Positions 33,611 to 40,947 of a DNA stretch of 56,218 nucleotides are shown piece by piece. Origin of the DNA: an uncultured Bacteroidales bacterium. Lineage in GTDB: Bacteria; Bacteroidota; Bacteroidia; Bacteroidales; UBA932. The DNA is taken from positions 1 to 56,218 of the forward strand of contig ONOH01000013.1 of NCBI GenBank assembly GCA_900319405.1, read 5' to 3'. The notes under the pieces were generated by a model that searched no databases, was not told the origin of the DNA, and saw nothing but the letters and a program-made list of their open reading frames with translations. The position numbers and the translations under genes were made by a program. The first letter of the stretch is position 1. Each line of letters begins with the position of its first letter.

Positions 33611-34765
33611 ATGAACACAGGTTCTTACGTTTTCGCTCAAATGGTCAAATTCCTGGATGAGTTTGTCTTCCTTCGCATTGTGAAAAAGTATGATGGCGAC
33701 AAGTACGTCAAGCACTTTTCCTGCTGGAACCAACTACTCACCCTGATGTTTGGTCAACTGACCGGGAAGCCTTCGTTGCGGCGATTCATTATTGCGTCTG
33801 CACCCATCCAGAAGAAGTTTTACTCTCTCGGAATGGGCCGGAACGTTACCCGGAGCAACCTCTCAAAAGCGAATAATACACGCGATTATCGCATCTTTGA
33901 GGAGTTTGCCTACCACACAGCAGGTGTCGCTCAGAAGATGAGGATCGAGAACATCTTTAAACTCGGAGGGAAGGTCTATGCCTTTGATTCAACGACAATT
34001 GACCTTTGTCTCAGCGTTTACGAATGGGCTCATTTCCGGCGGGCGAAAGGTGGAATCAAAGTTCATACTTTGTTCGACCTTGAGTCCCAGGTGCCAACCA
34101 TCTTCCACATAACGAAGGCGAAGCTCCATGATGTCAACGGGATGGATGTCATCCCATATGAACCGGGATCCTTCTATGTGTTTGACCGAGCATACAACGA
34201 CTTCAGAAGACTTCACCACATTAAGGAGGTTGGATCCTTCTTTGTCGTGCGTGCCAAGAACCCTCTCAAGTACCAGCATGTCAGATGGAAGAGACGGATG
34301 CCCAAGAATGTCCTATCGGACTCCATTATCAGGCTTACCGTTTATAAGTCCAAACATGACTACCCGGAGGTGCTTCGTAGAATCGAGTACTATGATGAAC
34401 AAGACCGTGTCTTTGTGTTCCTTACAAATGCGCTAAGCCTTGATGCTCTGGAAGTTGCGAACCTTTACAAAAGCAGATGGAAGATTGAACTATTCTTCAA
34501 ATGGATGAAGCAGCACCTCAATATCCAAAGGTTCTGGGGCGAGACCGAGAATGCCGTTCGCATTCAAATCTACGCCGCCATCACCGCTTACTGCATGGTT
34601 GCAATCATTCAACATGAGACCAAAACCGAGTTGAGCATCTATGAAGTACTCGAGACCGCCAGCATGGTTCTGACCGATAAAACGCCACTCTATGACCTTC
34701 TATGCAACTCTAACGACAATATTGACAATGAACTTGATGAGTCGAGTGGACCGACTTTGTTTTAA
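33611..34765 (+). CDS. IS4-family DDE transposase (DUF4372/DDE_Tnp_1 type)
   Basis: The protein has 384 residues and looks complete. The N-terminal DUF4372-like domain includes KHFSCWNQLLTLMFGQLTG and SLRRF. The DDE catalytic core shows Asp in VYAFDSTTIDLCL, Asp in FYVFDRAYNDF, and Glu in the IS4 Y-(2)-R-(3)-E-(6)-K signature YKSRWKIELFFKWMKQ. The enzyme would cut and rejoin DNA at the 20-bp ends described for the element. It has its own promoter. Codon and base use differ from the chromosomal neighbours, indicating recent transfer. No frameshift is visible, so the element may be active. Confidence 0.95.
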   Translation: MNTGSYVFAQMVKFLDEFVFLRIVKKYDGDKYVKHFSCWNQLLTLMFGQLTGKPSLRRFIIASAPIQKKFYSLGMGRNVTRSNLSKANNTRDYRIFEEFAYHTAGVAQKMRIENIFKLGGKVYAFDSTTIDLCLSVYEWAHFRRAKGGIKVHTLFDLESQVPTIFHITKAKLHDVNGMDVIPYEPGSFYVFDRAYNDFRRLHHIKEVGSFFVVRAKNPLKYQHVRWKRRMPKNVLSDSIIRLTVYKSKHDYPEVLRRIEYYDEQDRVFVFLTNALSLDALEVANLYKSRWKIELFFKWMKQHLNIQRFWGETENAVRIQIYAAITAYCMVAIIQHETKTELSIYEVLETASMVLTDKTPLYDLLCNSNDNIDNELDESSGPTLF

Positions 34766-34789
34766 TTGTTAAACTTTATATAACCGTCC

Positions 34790-34809
34790 AAATTTTTAGT
34801 GGACACTAA
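34790..34809. repeat. Internal copy of the IS right end
   Basis: ATTTTTAGTGGACACTAATG-type end; 34792-34811 and 36168-36187 are identical over 20 bases in the same orientation. It closes the simple IS and separates it from the cargo. The following 34812-34875 contains a short inverted repeat GTCTA/TAGAC (34846-34859) and no gene. Confidence 0.8.
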
Positions 34810-34875
34810 TGATTTATTTACTTGTATTGAACGACATTTAATCGTGTCTACTTTTAGACGTTATTTACGCACCCA

Positions 34876-35004
34876 ATGGAAGTTTTACGCTTAATCACTT
34901 ATGAATCACCCGTGACAGAGGTCATTGAGGTCATGTTGGAAGGCATTGTCTGTGCCAGTGGAGAGGTCCCTGATATGGAACACGGCTGGGATATGGTCTT
35001 TTAA
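34876..35004 (+). CDS. 42-residue leader-like small protein upstream of the fimbrillin
   Basis: A short ORF encodes a protein starting MEVLRLITYESPVTEVIEV and containing LEGIVCASGEVPD, ending in GWDMVF. The Y-x-(S/A)-P-x-x-E-(V/I)-I-E...(I/V)-x-C-A-S-G pattern recurs in very small Bacteroidales proteins that I have seen encoded just before fimbrillin-like or lipoprotein genes; their function is not known to me. It ends 19 nt before the fimbrillin ATG, so the two are probably co-transcribed and may have moved together as cargo. It has no signal peptide or membrane helix. Confidence 0.55.
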   Translation: MEVLRLITYESPVTEVIEVMLEGIVCASGEVPDMEHGWDMVF

Positions 35005-35023
35005 CCTATTGAAAAACTGAAAG

Positions 35024-36073
35024 ATGAAACGCATCCTAACGAGTGTTTTAATGACGGCCTGCGCGGCCGTGCTGATGAGTAGCTGCCAGAAGACGCCGGT
35101 CGAAAAGAAGGCAGGCGTCCCGATGACGATCCAGGCGTCCGTCTCCGCTCCGGTGGGCACGAAGACGCTTTATGAGTACGACACGGAAGACAGGACGCTG
35201 AAGGGGTCCTGGGACTCGGAAGAGTCCATCACGGTGGTCTCTTTCGGCGAGAACGGCATCACGGCTGTCGACGAGTTCGTTTCTACCGGTGAGGCAGGTC
35301 GCAAGAAAGCAGAATTCTCCGGTACCTGGACCGGAAACGAAGGGGACAAGGTCATCTGCCTGTATCCGTCCGTGGACACGTACGCGGGCAATTCGATCTT
35401 CGACGCTGTGCGGGTGGGATCTCCGACCATTTATATGAGGAATCTTTCGACCGCTTCGGGCGCCCTGCAGCACGATGATCCGTCTTCTGTCTCCGACGTC
35501 GACCTGATGCTGGGCGAGGTGAAGATCTCCGGCGATGTTGCCCACGTGTACCTGGAGCACCAGTTCGCCGTGTTCCGCATCGAGGTGACCCTCGGGAACT
35601 TCCCGTACGAGGCGCCTGCCGGTTCTCCTTTCGACCAGGCGCGGATCAATTCCATCCGCATCAAGTGCGTGGATCCCGATTCGGAAGAAGAGGAAGAGTG
35701 GGGTGTGAACGGTGACCTGGTCTTCGTCCGGTTCTCCGGCCTGGATGTGACCACCGGAAGCTACACGGGGACGCCCTTCACGATCGAGAGAGGACCGCAG
35801 GACTATTACCTGCTCGATAGCGGCAATAACAGCGACCTCACGCTGATGGAAGAGGATGTGGTCGAAAAGACCTTTTTCGTGCCCGTCCGCTTCGACAAGG
35901 ATCTCGAGGCGGGATATGAACTCTGTCTCCAGTTCGGCGGCAACTATTATGACAACAAGGAGGAACGCCGGAATTCGGTCAAAGTGTTCCCGGGCTGCGA
36001 CATGCGGAAGACGATCACGAGCAAGCTCCCGCTTGAAAATGGTAAAATCTACGGCTTCAAGGTAACCATATAG
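35024..36073 (+). CDS. Fimbrillin-family (FimA/Mfa-like) lipoprotein, IS cargo
   Basis: The protein has 349 residues. The lipoprotein signal is ILTSVLMTACAAVLMSSC. The mature part shows the fimbrillin-like plan: MTIQASVSAPVGTKTLYEYD (the GTKT segment typical of fimbrillin-like domains), a region that reads SITVVSFGENG, DVAHVYLEHQFAVFRIEVTL (the H-x-x-A-x-x-R-I/V core strand), and a C-terminal NGKIYGFKVTI end strand. Such proteins are lipidated, exported and polymerised into surface fimbriae by strand exchange after protease cleavage. No partner minor-subunit genes lie beside it. It sits in the mobile unit between two IS right ends, and its GC content is higher than that of the transposase, so it may have been captured from a host genome. 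Confidence 0.78.
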   Translation: MKRILTSVLMTACAAVLMSSCQKTPVEKKAGVPMTIQASVSAPVGTKTLYEYDTEDRTLKGSWDSEESITVVSFGENGITAVDEFVSTGEAGRKKAEFSGTWTGNEGDKVICLYPSVDTYAGNSIFDAVRVGSPTIYMRNLSTASGALQHDDPSSVSDVDLMLGEVKISGDVAHVYLEHQFAVFRIEVTLGNFPYEAPAGSPFDQARINSIRIKCVDPDSEEEEEWGVNGDLVFVRFSGLDVTTGSYTGTPFTIERGPQDYYLLDSGNNSDLTLMEEDVVEKTFFVPVRFDKDLEAGYELCLQFGGNYYDNKEERRNSVKVFPGCDMRKTITSKLPLENGKIYGFKVTI

Positions 36074-36103
36074 GCTTATATCCTGTCTGAAGTCCTTTTG
36101 GAT

Positions 36104-36150
36104 TACATTTGCGGCTAACTCAACGCTGCGATATAAACTCTTTTTATATC
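36104..36150 (+). promoter_or_regulatory. -7 box and small palindrome between fimbrillin and DUF362 gene
   Basis: TACATTTG (36104-36111) fits the -7 box but has no -33 partner. GATATAAA (36130-36137) pairs with TTTATATC (36143-36150), a possible weak fimbrillin terminator. Both lie inside the mobile unit, so any transcript into the DUF362 gene from here starts in foreign DNA. Confidence 0.35.
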
Positions 36151-36201
36151 ACAACAATCCCGGCCATATTTTTAGTGGACACTAATGAGAACTTATTACG
36201 A

Positions 36202-37191
36202 ATGAAAAAGATACTTCTTTCCCTCGCAGCCCTGGCGCTTGTCGCCTGCGGCTCCACCCAGACAGCCCCGCGCACAGAACCCGTAGTTCCGGTTTCCAGC
36301 ACCGAAAGTACTGAGGCACCAGTCGTTTATTTCACTTCCGATATCAGCCCCGAAGGGCTTCTGAACATCTACAATGCCCTAGGATGCAAGCCAGAAGGCA
36401 GGGTGGGCGTCAAAATCAGCACCGGCGAATCGGCCAAAACCAATTACCTGCGTCCGGAACTCATCGCTCCGCTGGTGAAGGCAGTGAACGGCACGCTCAT
36501 CGAGTGCAACACGGCCTATGGCGGCGCCCGAATGAAGACGGAAGACCACCGCAAGGCCATTGCGGAACGGGGTTTTGAGGCTGTGGCTCCGGTGGATATC
36601 ATGGATGAGGATGGCGATATCCAGATTCCGGTCCTCGATAAAAAGCACATTCAGTACGACATTGTGGGCAAGCACATCCAGAATTACGACTTTGTCATCA
36701 ACCTGGCTCACTTCAAGGGACACGCCATGGGCGGATTCGGCGGCGTTCTCAAGAACCAGAGCATCGGCTTCGCTTCCACGGCCGGCAAGTTCTACATCCA
36801 TTCCGCCGGTGAATCTTCCGACCATTGGATTACGGCCGAACAGGATGCTTTCCTGGAGTCCATGGCTGCCGCCGCCCAGGCCGTCGCCAACCATTTCGGC
36901 CAGAATATCGTCTATATCGATGTGATGAACAACATGTCCGTGGACTGCGACTGTGACGGCAATCCGGACAAGCCCCGCCTCTCCGATATCGGCATCCTGG
37001 CATCCACCGACCCGGTGGCCCTGGACAAGGCCTGCCTGGACCTGGTGTTTTCCTATCCTTCCCAGAAGGGCGACGACGCCAAGCCCCTCCAGGACCGCAT
37101 CAACCGTCAGCACGGCACGCATATCATCGACTATGCCGTCTCCATCGGACTCGGAAAGGCCGATTACCGCATCGTGAACATCGACAAATAG
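36202..37191 (+). CDS. DUF362-domain lipoprotein
   Basis: The protein has 329 residues. I chose the ATG at 36202 because it directly precedes the lipoprotein signal ILLSLAALALVAC; an upstream in-frame ATG (36109) would begin inside the mobile unit. The DUF362 domain shows GRVGVKISTGE, YNFVINLAHFKGH-like YDFVINLAHFKGHAMGGFGGVLKNQSIG, and DIGILASTDPVALDKACLDLVF. A cysteine-containing loop VDCDCDGNPDKPR replaces the ferredoxin clusters found in some DUF362 proteins. The role of the family is unresolved. The IS end lies 14 nt upstream of the ATG, and the likely native promoter is now at 33444-33475. Confidence 0.85.
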   Translation: MKKILLSLAALALVACGSTQTAPRTEPVVPVSSTESTEAPVVYFTSDISPEGLLNIYNALGCKPEGRVGVKISTGESAKTNYLRPELIAPLVKAVNGTLIECNTAYGGARMKTEDHRKAIAERGFEAVAPVDIMDEDGDIQIPVLDKKHIQYDIVGKHIQNYDFVINLAHFKGHAMGGFGGVLKNQSIGFASTAGKFYIHSAGESSDHWITAEQDAFLESMAAAAQAVANHFGQNIVYIDVMNNMSVDCDCDGNPDKPRLSDIGILASTDPVALDKACLDLVFSYPSQKGDDAKPLQDRINRQHGTHIIDYAVSIGLGKADYRIVNIDK

Positions 37192-37211
37192 CCGGTTTTA
37201 CCCCGCATAAC

Positions 37212-37248
37212 TGCAAAAGGTAGGTTTTTGAGGAGCCGACCTTTTGCA
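37212..37248. repeat. REP-like palindrome, copy C
   Basis: TGCAAAAGGT (37212-37221) and ACCTTTTGCA (37239-37248) are exact inverted arms. The 17-nt centre differs in sequence from copies A and B, but its length is identical. Confidence 0.7.
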
Positions 37249-37273
37249 TGTATTGTGGAGTCTATGGTGCTGA

Positions 37274-37323
37274 GAGGCGGAATGGGTGCAAAAGGTGTGC
37301 GGGTTAAAAGCAGACCTTTTGCG
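37274..37323 (+). repeat. REP-like palindrome, copy B
   Basis: TGCAAAAGGT (37287-37296) and ACCTTTTGC (37314-37322) flank 17 nt. The 49 bases from 37274 match the reverse complement of copy A with two differences. Copies A and B form inverted repeats around the transposase, mobile unit and DUF362 gene. Confidence 0.8.
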
Positions 37324-37333
37324 GAGGACTACA

Positions 37334-37364
37334 AAAAAACCGGCCGGAGAACGGTCGGTTTTTT
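37334..37364. terminator. Bidirectional terminator between DUF362 gene and rpsU
   Basis: AAAAAACCGGCCG (37334-37346) pairs with CGGTCGGTTTTTT (37352-37364), with one G-T wobble. The 6-base A and T tracts serve both strands. Confidence 0.85.
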
Positions 37365-37387
37365 ATGCTGAACGGTGTTAAAGGCAA

Positions 37388-37582
37388 TTACTGCTCCTCT
37401 TTGAGACGAAGCTGCTGAACATAGATGGCCTTCTGAAGTGCTACGCGCTTCTTGACGGAAGGCTTCTCGAAGTTCTTACGGGAACGCATCTCACGGACGG
37501 CACCGGTTTTTTCGAACTTGCGCTTGAATTTTTTCAGGGCTCTTTCGATGTTTTCGCCTTCTTTGATGGGTACGATGATCAT
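37388..37582 (-). CDS. rpsU: 30S ribosomal protein bS21
   Basis: The protein has 64 residues: MIIVPIKEGENIERALKKFK, then RKFEKTGAVREMRSRKNFEKP and a basic C-terminus; length and sequence are typical of Bacteroidetes bS21. The ATG at 37582 follows an unusually complete Shine-Dalgarno (37591-37600). In Bacteroidetes, bS21 together with bS6 and bS18 helps hide the 16S anti-Shine-Dalgarno, so its own strong SD is thought to allow feedback: when bS21 is scarce, the anti-SD is free and rpsU is translated. The promoter at 37615-37645 is divergent from the next operon. Confidence 0.95.
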   Translation of the reverse strand: MIIVPIKEGENIERALKKFKRKFEKTGAVREMRSRKNFEKPSVKKRVALQKAIYVQQLRLKEEQ

Positions 37583-37590
37583 TGCTTTTA

Positions 37591-37600
37591 CACCTCCTTT
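37591..37600 (-). promoter_or_regulatory. Full-length Shine-Dalgarno of rpsU
   Basis: The minus strand reads AAAGGAGGTG, complementary over 10 nt to the usual 16S 3' tail (CACCTCCTTT). GGAGG lies 10 nt before the ATG. Most other genes here have no such sequence. Confidence 0.85.
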
Positions 37601-37614
37601 TTCTTTTGGGACTG

Positions 37615-37645
37615 CAAAGGTAGAAAAAAATTGCAAATGCACAAA
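37615..37645 (-). promoter_or_regulatory. rpsU promoter
   Basis: On the minus strand: TTTG (37645-37642), 19 nt, TACCTTTG (37622-37615). Spacing is exactly consensus. It interleaves with the divergent promoter at 37631-37662. Confidence 0.75.
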
Positions 37646-37662
37646 ATTATTTAGTATATTTG
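37631..37662 (+). promoter_or_regulatory. Promoter for the EF-hand/ATPase/sirtuin operon
   Basis: TTG at 37631-37633, 21 nt, TATATTTG at 37655-37662, ATG at 37685. It overlaps the rpsU promoter on the other strand, so the two may compete for polymerase. Confidence 0.55.
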
Positions 37663-37684
37663 TGGTAACAAGAATGTTATCGAT

Positions 37685-39799
37685 ATGAAACAGACCCCTG
37701 AAACCTATCCCTGGAAATTCGCCTCCGTGGGCGGAGCCGTTCGTGTAAGTATCCAGAGCGGAGAAGACATCCGTCATCTGGGAGAATTGGACCGAAAGAT
37801 GTGGACGGTCCTCAGTTGCCCCCTGGACGGGCTGGAGTTCGACGCAAAGACCCTCCAACTGATTGATACGGACGCTGACGGCAGGATTCGCGTGGATGAA
37901 GTCATCAAGACTGCCCAATGGCTCACCCGTGTCCTGAAAGACCCCGACGGGCTGCTGAAGGAAAAGGACACCCTGGCTTTCACCGAGTTCAACACCGACG
38001 ATCCGGACGGCGAAAGGCTCCTGTCATCGGCCAGGCAGATTCTGGCGAACCTCAAGCTGGACAAAGACCATATCGGCCTGGAAGATACGGCCGACAATGT
38101 GAAGATTTTTGCCGAAACGAAGTTCAACGGAGACGGCATCATCACGCCCGCCAGCGCGGATGACGAGGCCACGGCCGGGCTCATCGAGACGTTGGCCGGC
38201 ATCGCTTCCGCTACGGACCGCAGCGGTGTTCCCGGCGTCAACGCAGACCATGTGGAGGCTTTCTACACCGCATGCGCCGAATACGCCGAGTGGCAGAAGG
38301 CCGGCACCAAGGAGGTCTTCCCCTTCGGGGACAAAACGGCCGATGCCCTTGCCGCCGTGAATGCGCTCAAGGACAAGATAGCCGACTTCTTCATGCGCTG
38401 CCGCCTGATCGGCTTTGATGCGGCAACGGCCGGCGCCGTGGACGTGAATGTGGAAAAGATTGCCGCCATCGAAGGCAACCTGGCCGACGCGGAATCCGAG
38501 ATTTCCCTCCAGCCCCTGGCCAAACCCTGCGCTGAAGGAAAACTGGTCCTGAAGGCCGTGAACCCCGCCTGGAAGGCCGCCGTTGACAATGTCGTCACCC
38601 TTGTCGGCATCGAGAAGGATGCCCTTGAAGAGGCCGACTGGGCCGCCATCGAGGCCAGGTTCGCGCCTTATACCGCCTGGATGGATGCCAAAAAGGGCGG
38701 CCTGGTAGAAGGCCTGGGCCTGGAGGCCGTAAAGACCATCCTCAAGGAAGACAGGAAGGCCGTCCTGCTGGAGCTGCTGGAAAAAGACAAGGCCGAGGAA
38801 GCCAACGCCCTATCCATCGAGGAAGTGGACAAACTCCTGCGCCTGAACAAGCATTTCTACCGCTTCCTGAACAACTATGTAGTCCTGGCCGATTTCTATG
38901 ATCCCGCTCACAAAGCCATTTTCCAGGCCGGACGGCTGTACATCGACCAGCGCAGCACAGATCTCTGCGTGAAGGTGGCCGGTCCCGCCCCGGAGATTTC
39001 CTCCCTCAGCGGGATGTACATCCTGTATTGCGCCTGCACCAGCGAGAAACTGGGCAAGAGCTTCAACATTGCCGCTGTCCTCACCGCCGGAGACGTGAAT
39101 GGTCTCCGGGAGGGAAAGAACGCCGTGTTCTACGACCGGGAAGGCAATGATTACACCGCCAAGGTGACGGCCATCGTCGAGAATCCGATTTCCGTCCCGC
39201 AGGCCTTCTGGGCTCCCTACAAAAAGGCTGCCCGCTGGATCAACGACAAGATTGACCGGAACGCCGCCGCCAAGAACGAAAAGTCGATGGGCAACCTGAC
39301 CTCTGCGGCCGACAGCGCCACGGACGGAAAGGGGGCCGAAGCCGCCGCCGCGGCAAAACCCGGCTTCGACGTGAGCAAGGTGGCCGTCATCACCATTGCG
39401 GCCGCAGCCGTTTCGGGCGTCCTTCTGGGCATCGTAGCCGTCCTTAAAGCCCTTACCTGGTGGCAATGGCTCATCCTTATCGCCGTCATCATCCTCCTGA
39501 TCTCCGGCCCCTCGATGTTCATCGCCTGGCGAAAACTCCGCAAACGGGACCTGGGACCGGTCCTCAATGCCAATGGCTGGGCCATCAACGCCGCTTCGCT
39601 GGTAAACGTGAAGTTCGGAAAGACGCTCACCTCCCTGGCAGCGTATCCCCGCCTGTCGGAAGTGGACCCCGAAGCCCGCAAGAAAGCCGCCCGGCGCAGA
39701 TTCTGGTGCTGGCTGTCCGTAATTGTGCTGCTGGCCTGCATCGGCCTGTGGCTCTGCAATATTCTGCTACCGCTGGGCCTTAAGAGTCCGCTTTTCTGA
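37685..39799 (+). CDS. Large EF-hand protein with C-terminal membrane helices, unknown function
   Basis: The protein has 704 residues. A canonical 12-residue EF-hand loop, DTDADGRIRVDE (Asp61 to Glu72), follows the N-terminal domain; a weaker FNGDGIITP lies near residue 142. A long helical middle part follows with no recognised catalytic motif. An alanine-rich linker near residue 550 precedes two hydrophobic segments (VAVITIAAAAVSGVLLGIVAVL and WWQWLILIAVIILLISG) and a third at the end (FWCWLSVIVLLACIGLWLC), so the soluble part is anchored by about three helices. There is no signal peptide; topology suggests a cytoplasmic N-domain. It is a conserved Bacteroidetes type without a name I know. 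It overlaps the next gene by one base. Confidence 0.75.
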   Translation: MKQTPETYPWKFASVGGAVRVSIQSGEDIRHLGELDRKMWTVLSCPLDGLEFDAKTLQLIDTDADGRIRVDEVIKTAQWLTRVLKDPDGLLKEKDTLAFTEFNTDDPDGERLLSSARQILANLKLDKDHIGLEDTADNVKIFAETKFNGDGIITPASADDEATAGLIETLAGIASATDRSGVPGVNADHVEAFYTACAEYAEWQKAGTKEVFPFGDKTADALAAVNALKDKIADFFMRCRLIGFDAATAGAVDVNVEKIAAIEGNLADAESEISLQPLAKPCAEGKLVLKAVNPAWKAAVDNVVTLVGIEKDALEEADWAAIEARFAPYTAWMDAKKGGLVEGLGLEAVKTILKEDRKAVLLELLEKDKAEEANALSIEEVDKLLRLNKHFYRFLNNYVVLADFYDPAHKAIFQAGRLYIDQRSTDLCVKVAGPAPEISSLSGMYILYCACTSEKLGKSFNIAAVLTAGDVNGLREGKNAVFYDREGNDYTAKVTAIVENPISVPQAFWAPYKKAARWINDKIDRNAAAKNEKSMGNLTSAADSATDGKGAEAAAAAKPGFDVSKVAVITIAAAAVSGVLLGIVAVLKALTWWQWLILIAVIILLISGPSMFIAWRKLRKRDLGPVLNANGWAINAASLVNVKFGKTLTSLAAYPRLSEVDPEARKKAARRRFWCWLSVIVLLACIGLWLCNILLPLGLKSPLF

Positions 39800-40947
39800 T
39801 GGACACTCCCTTTCCTTATGCCCAGTATGTGACCGGCAAACAGTTCATCGGGCGTAAAAATGACGTGACTCTCCTTGGGAACCTTCTGTCCCAGGGAGAG
39901 CACGTTTCCATCTACGAACCGCCCAAAACAGGTATCACCTCGTTGGTACAGCAGACCTTGTTCACGATGCGCCTGGGCGGAAAAGCCTTCACGGTGGGGC
40001 AGTTATCGGCCCTGAACATCCGTACGCCGGAGGCTTTCCTGCTGCGTCTGGGATCCACACTTTTGCGGATGGTGGCCTCCACCCCCGATGAATTTGTGAG
40101 GCTGACACAGAAATACCTCGAAGGAACCCATTTTGTCTTCGACCCCCGGGCTTTTGCCGAAACCGGACAGGTACTGTCGCTGGGATGGGATCTGGACCGG
40201 GAAGACATTCTGACCATGCTGCGTCTGCCGTTTCGCCTCTGCGCCGAAAGGGGGGAACGCTTCATCCTCATCGTGGATGAATTCCAATGCCTGGCCCTGG
40301 TGGCTGACCCGGATATCATTTTAAGACCGCTGGATGCCGTTCTTCGGGAAGAGAAGGACTGTCGCTTGTTCTCCTTCGTCTTTTGTGGGAGCGGAGTCAA
40401 TGCCATGAAAGGCATTTTCGAATCCAGTCTGCTCTTTCACCGTGTGGTAGAAAAGGTGAACATTTCTCCGGTGGACGATCGTGAGATTTCGGACCACATA
40501 CAAAGGGGCTATCTCTCCGGAGGAAAGGTGGTGAACCAGGACCTCATCCTGGGGGCCTGCCGGCTCTTCAAGGGAAACCTGTGGTATATCAATCATTTCA
40601 GCGCCATCTGCGATGCGATGAGCCGCGGCTACATTATGGAACCCGTTTTCGTGGAGGCGCTGGGGAACCTGGTCTCCATGCATGAACCCCGTTTCAAAGA
40701 GATGGTCAACGGCCTCACGACGCACCAGATAAACTTTCTCCGCGCTACAGTCGAAGGTGTCCTCCATTTTTCTTCGGCCGATGTCATCCGGAAATACGGG
40801 CTCAATTCTTCGGCCAATGTCAAGCGCGTGAAGGACGCCCTGATGAAAAAAGAGGTGCTGGTATTTGACGAAAATGACCTCCCTTCCCTGATTGATCCTC
40901 TCTTTGAGTATTGGGTGAAAAAGTATTATTTCGAGATACCGCAATGA
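39799..40947 (+). CDS. AAA/STAND-like ATPase with degenerate Walker A
   Basis: The protein has 382 residues. The opening phrase FIGRKNDVTLLGNLLSQGEHVSIYEPP is that of archaeal-ATPase-like P-loop proteins of Bacteroidetes. The expected P-loop lysine is absent: residues 40-48 read EPPKTGITS, with Ile46 where GK(S/T) would have Lys. Walker B is intact (FILIVDEFQ, Asp160-Glu161), followed by FVFCGSGVNAMKGIF (sensor-like) and a C-terminal winged-helix-like segment (NFLRATVEGVLHFSSADVIRKYGLNSSANVKRVKDAL). It may bind nucleotide weakly or act without hydrolysis. It overlaps the EF-hand gene (TGATG) and the sirtuin gene (ATGA). Confidence 0.75.
   Translation: MDTPFPYAQYVTGKQFIGRKNDVTLLGNLLSQGEHVSIYEPPKTGITSLVQQTLFTMRLGGKAFTVGQLSALNIRTPEAFLLRLGSTLLRMVASTPDEFVRLTQKYLEGTHFVFDPRAFAETGQVLSLGWDLDREDILTMLRLPFRLCAERGERFILIVDEFQCLALVADPDIILRPLDAVLREEKDCRLFSFVFCGSGVNAMKGIFESSLLFHRVVEKVNISPVDDREISDHIQRGYLSGGKVVNQDLILGACRLFKGNLWYINHFSAICDAMSRGYIMEPVFVEALGNLVSMHEPRFKEMVNGLTTHQINFLRATVEGVLHFSSADVIRKYGLNSSANVKRVKDALMKKEVLVFDENDLPSLIDPLFEYWVKKYYFEIPQ

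Larger units (their letters stand above)
33493..34809 (+). mobile_element. IS4-family insertion sequence (1.3 kb)
   Basis: The element is bounded by the left end at 33493 and the internal copy of the right end at 34790-34809, and holds one transposase gene. Base composition is clearly more A/T-rich than the surrounding genes. Flanks at the internal end (ATTTATTTA) do not match the left flank, so it is not bounded by its own target duplication. Confidence 0.75.
33493..36187 (+). mobile_element. IS4-type mobile unit carrying a fimbrillin-like cargo gene
   Basis: The left end CATTGCTGTCTACTAAAAAT and the right end (reverse complement CATTAGTGTCCACTAAAAAT) match in 17 of 20 positions. The 9-mer AGAACTTAT occurs directly outside both ends (33484-33492 and 36188-36196), as expected of a target duplication of the length made by some IS4-family members. 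Inside are a complete IS (33493-34809) and 1.38 kb of cargo: a 42-residue ORF and a fimbrillin-like lipoprotein. The right end also occurs internally (34790-34809), with no target copy beside it, so the IS alone is not the inserted unit. A composite transposon whose right IS has been reduced to its end is the simplest reading. Confidence 0.7.

Noticed and set aside
34844-34860. GTGTCTACTTTTAGAC as a second IS left end, which would make the cargo region a complete second element
   Set aside because: Only about nine bases match the true left end and the rest does not fit. The short GTCTA/TAGAC repeat explains it as well.
34806-36188. Invertible fimbrillin promoter
   Set aside because: The 20-bp repeats around the cargo are direct, not inverted, and no recombinase other than the DDE transposase is nearby.
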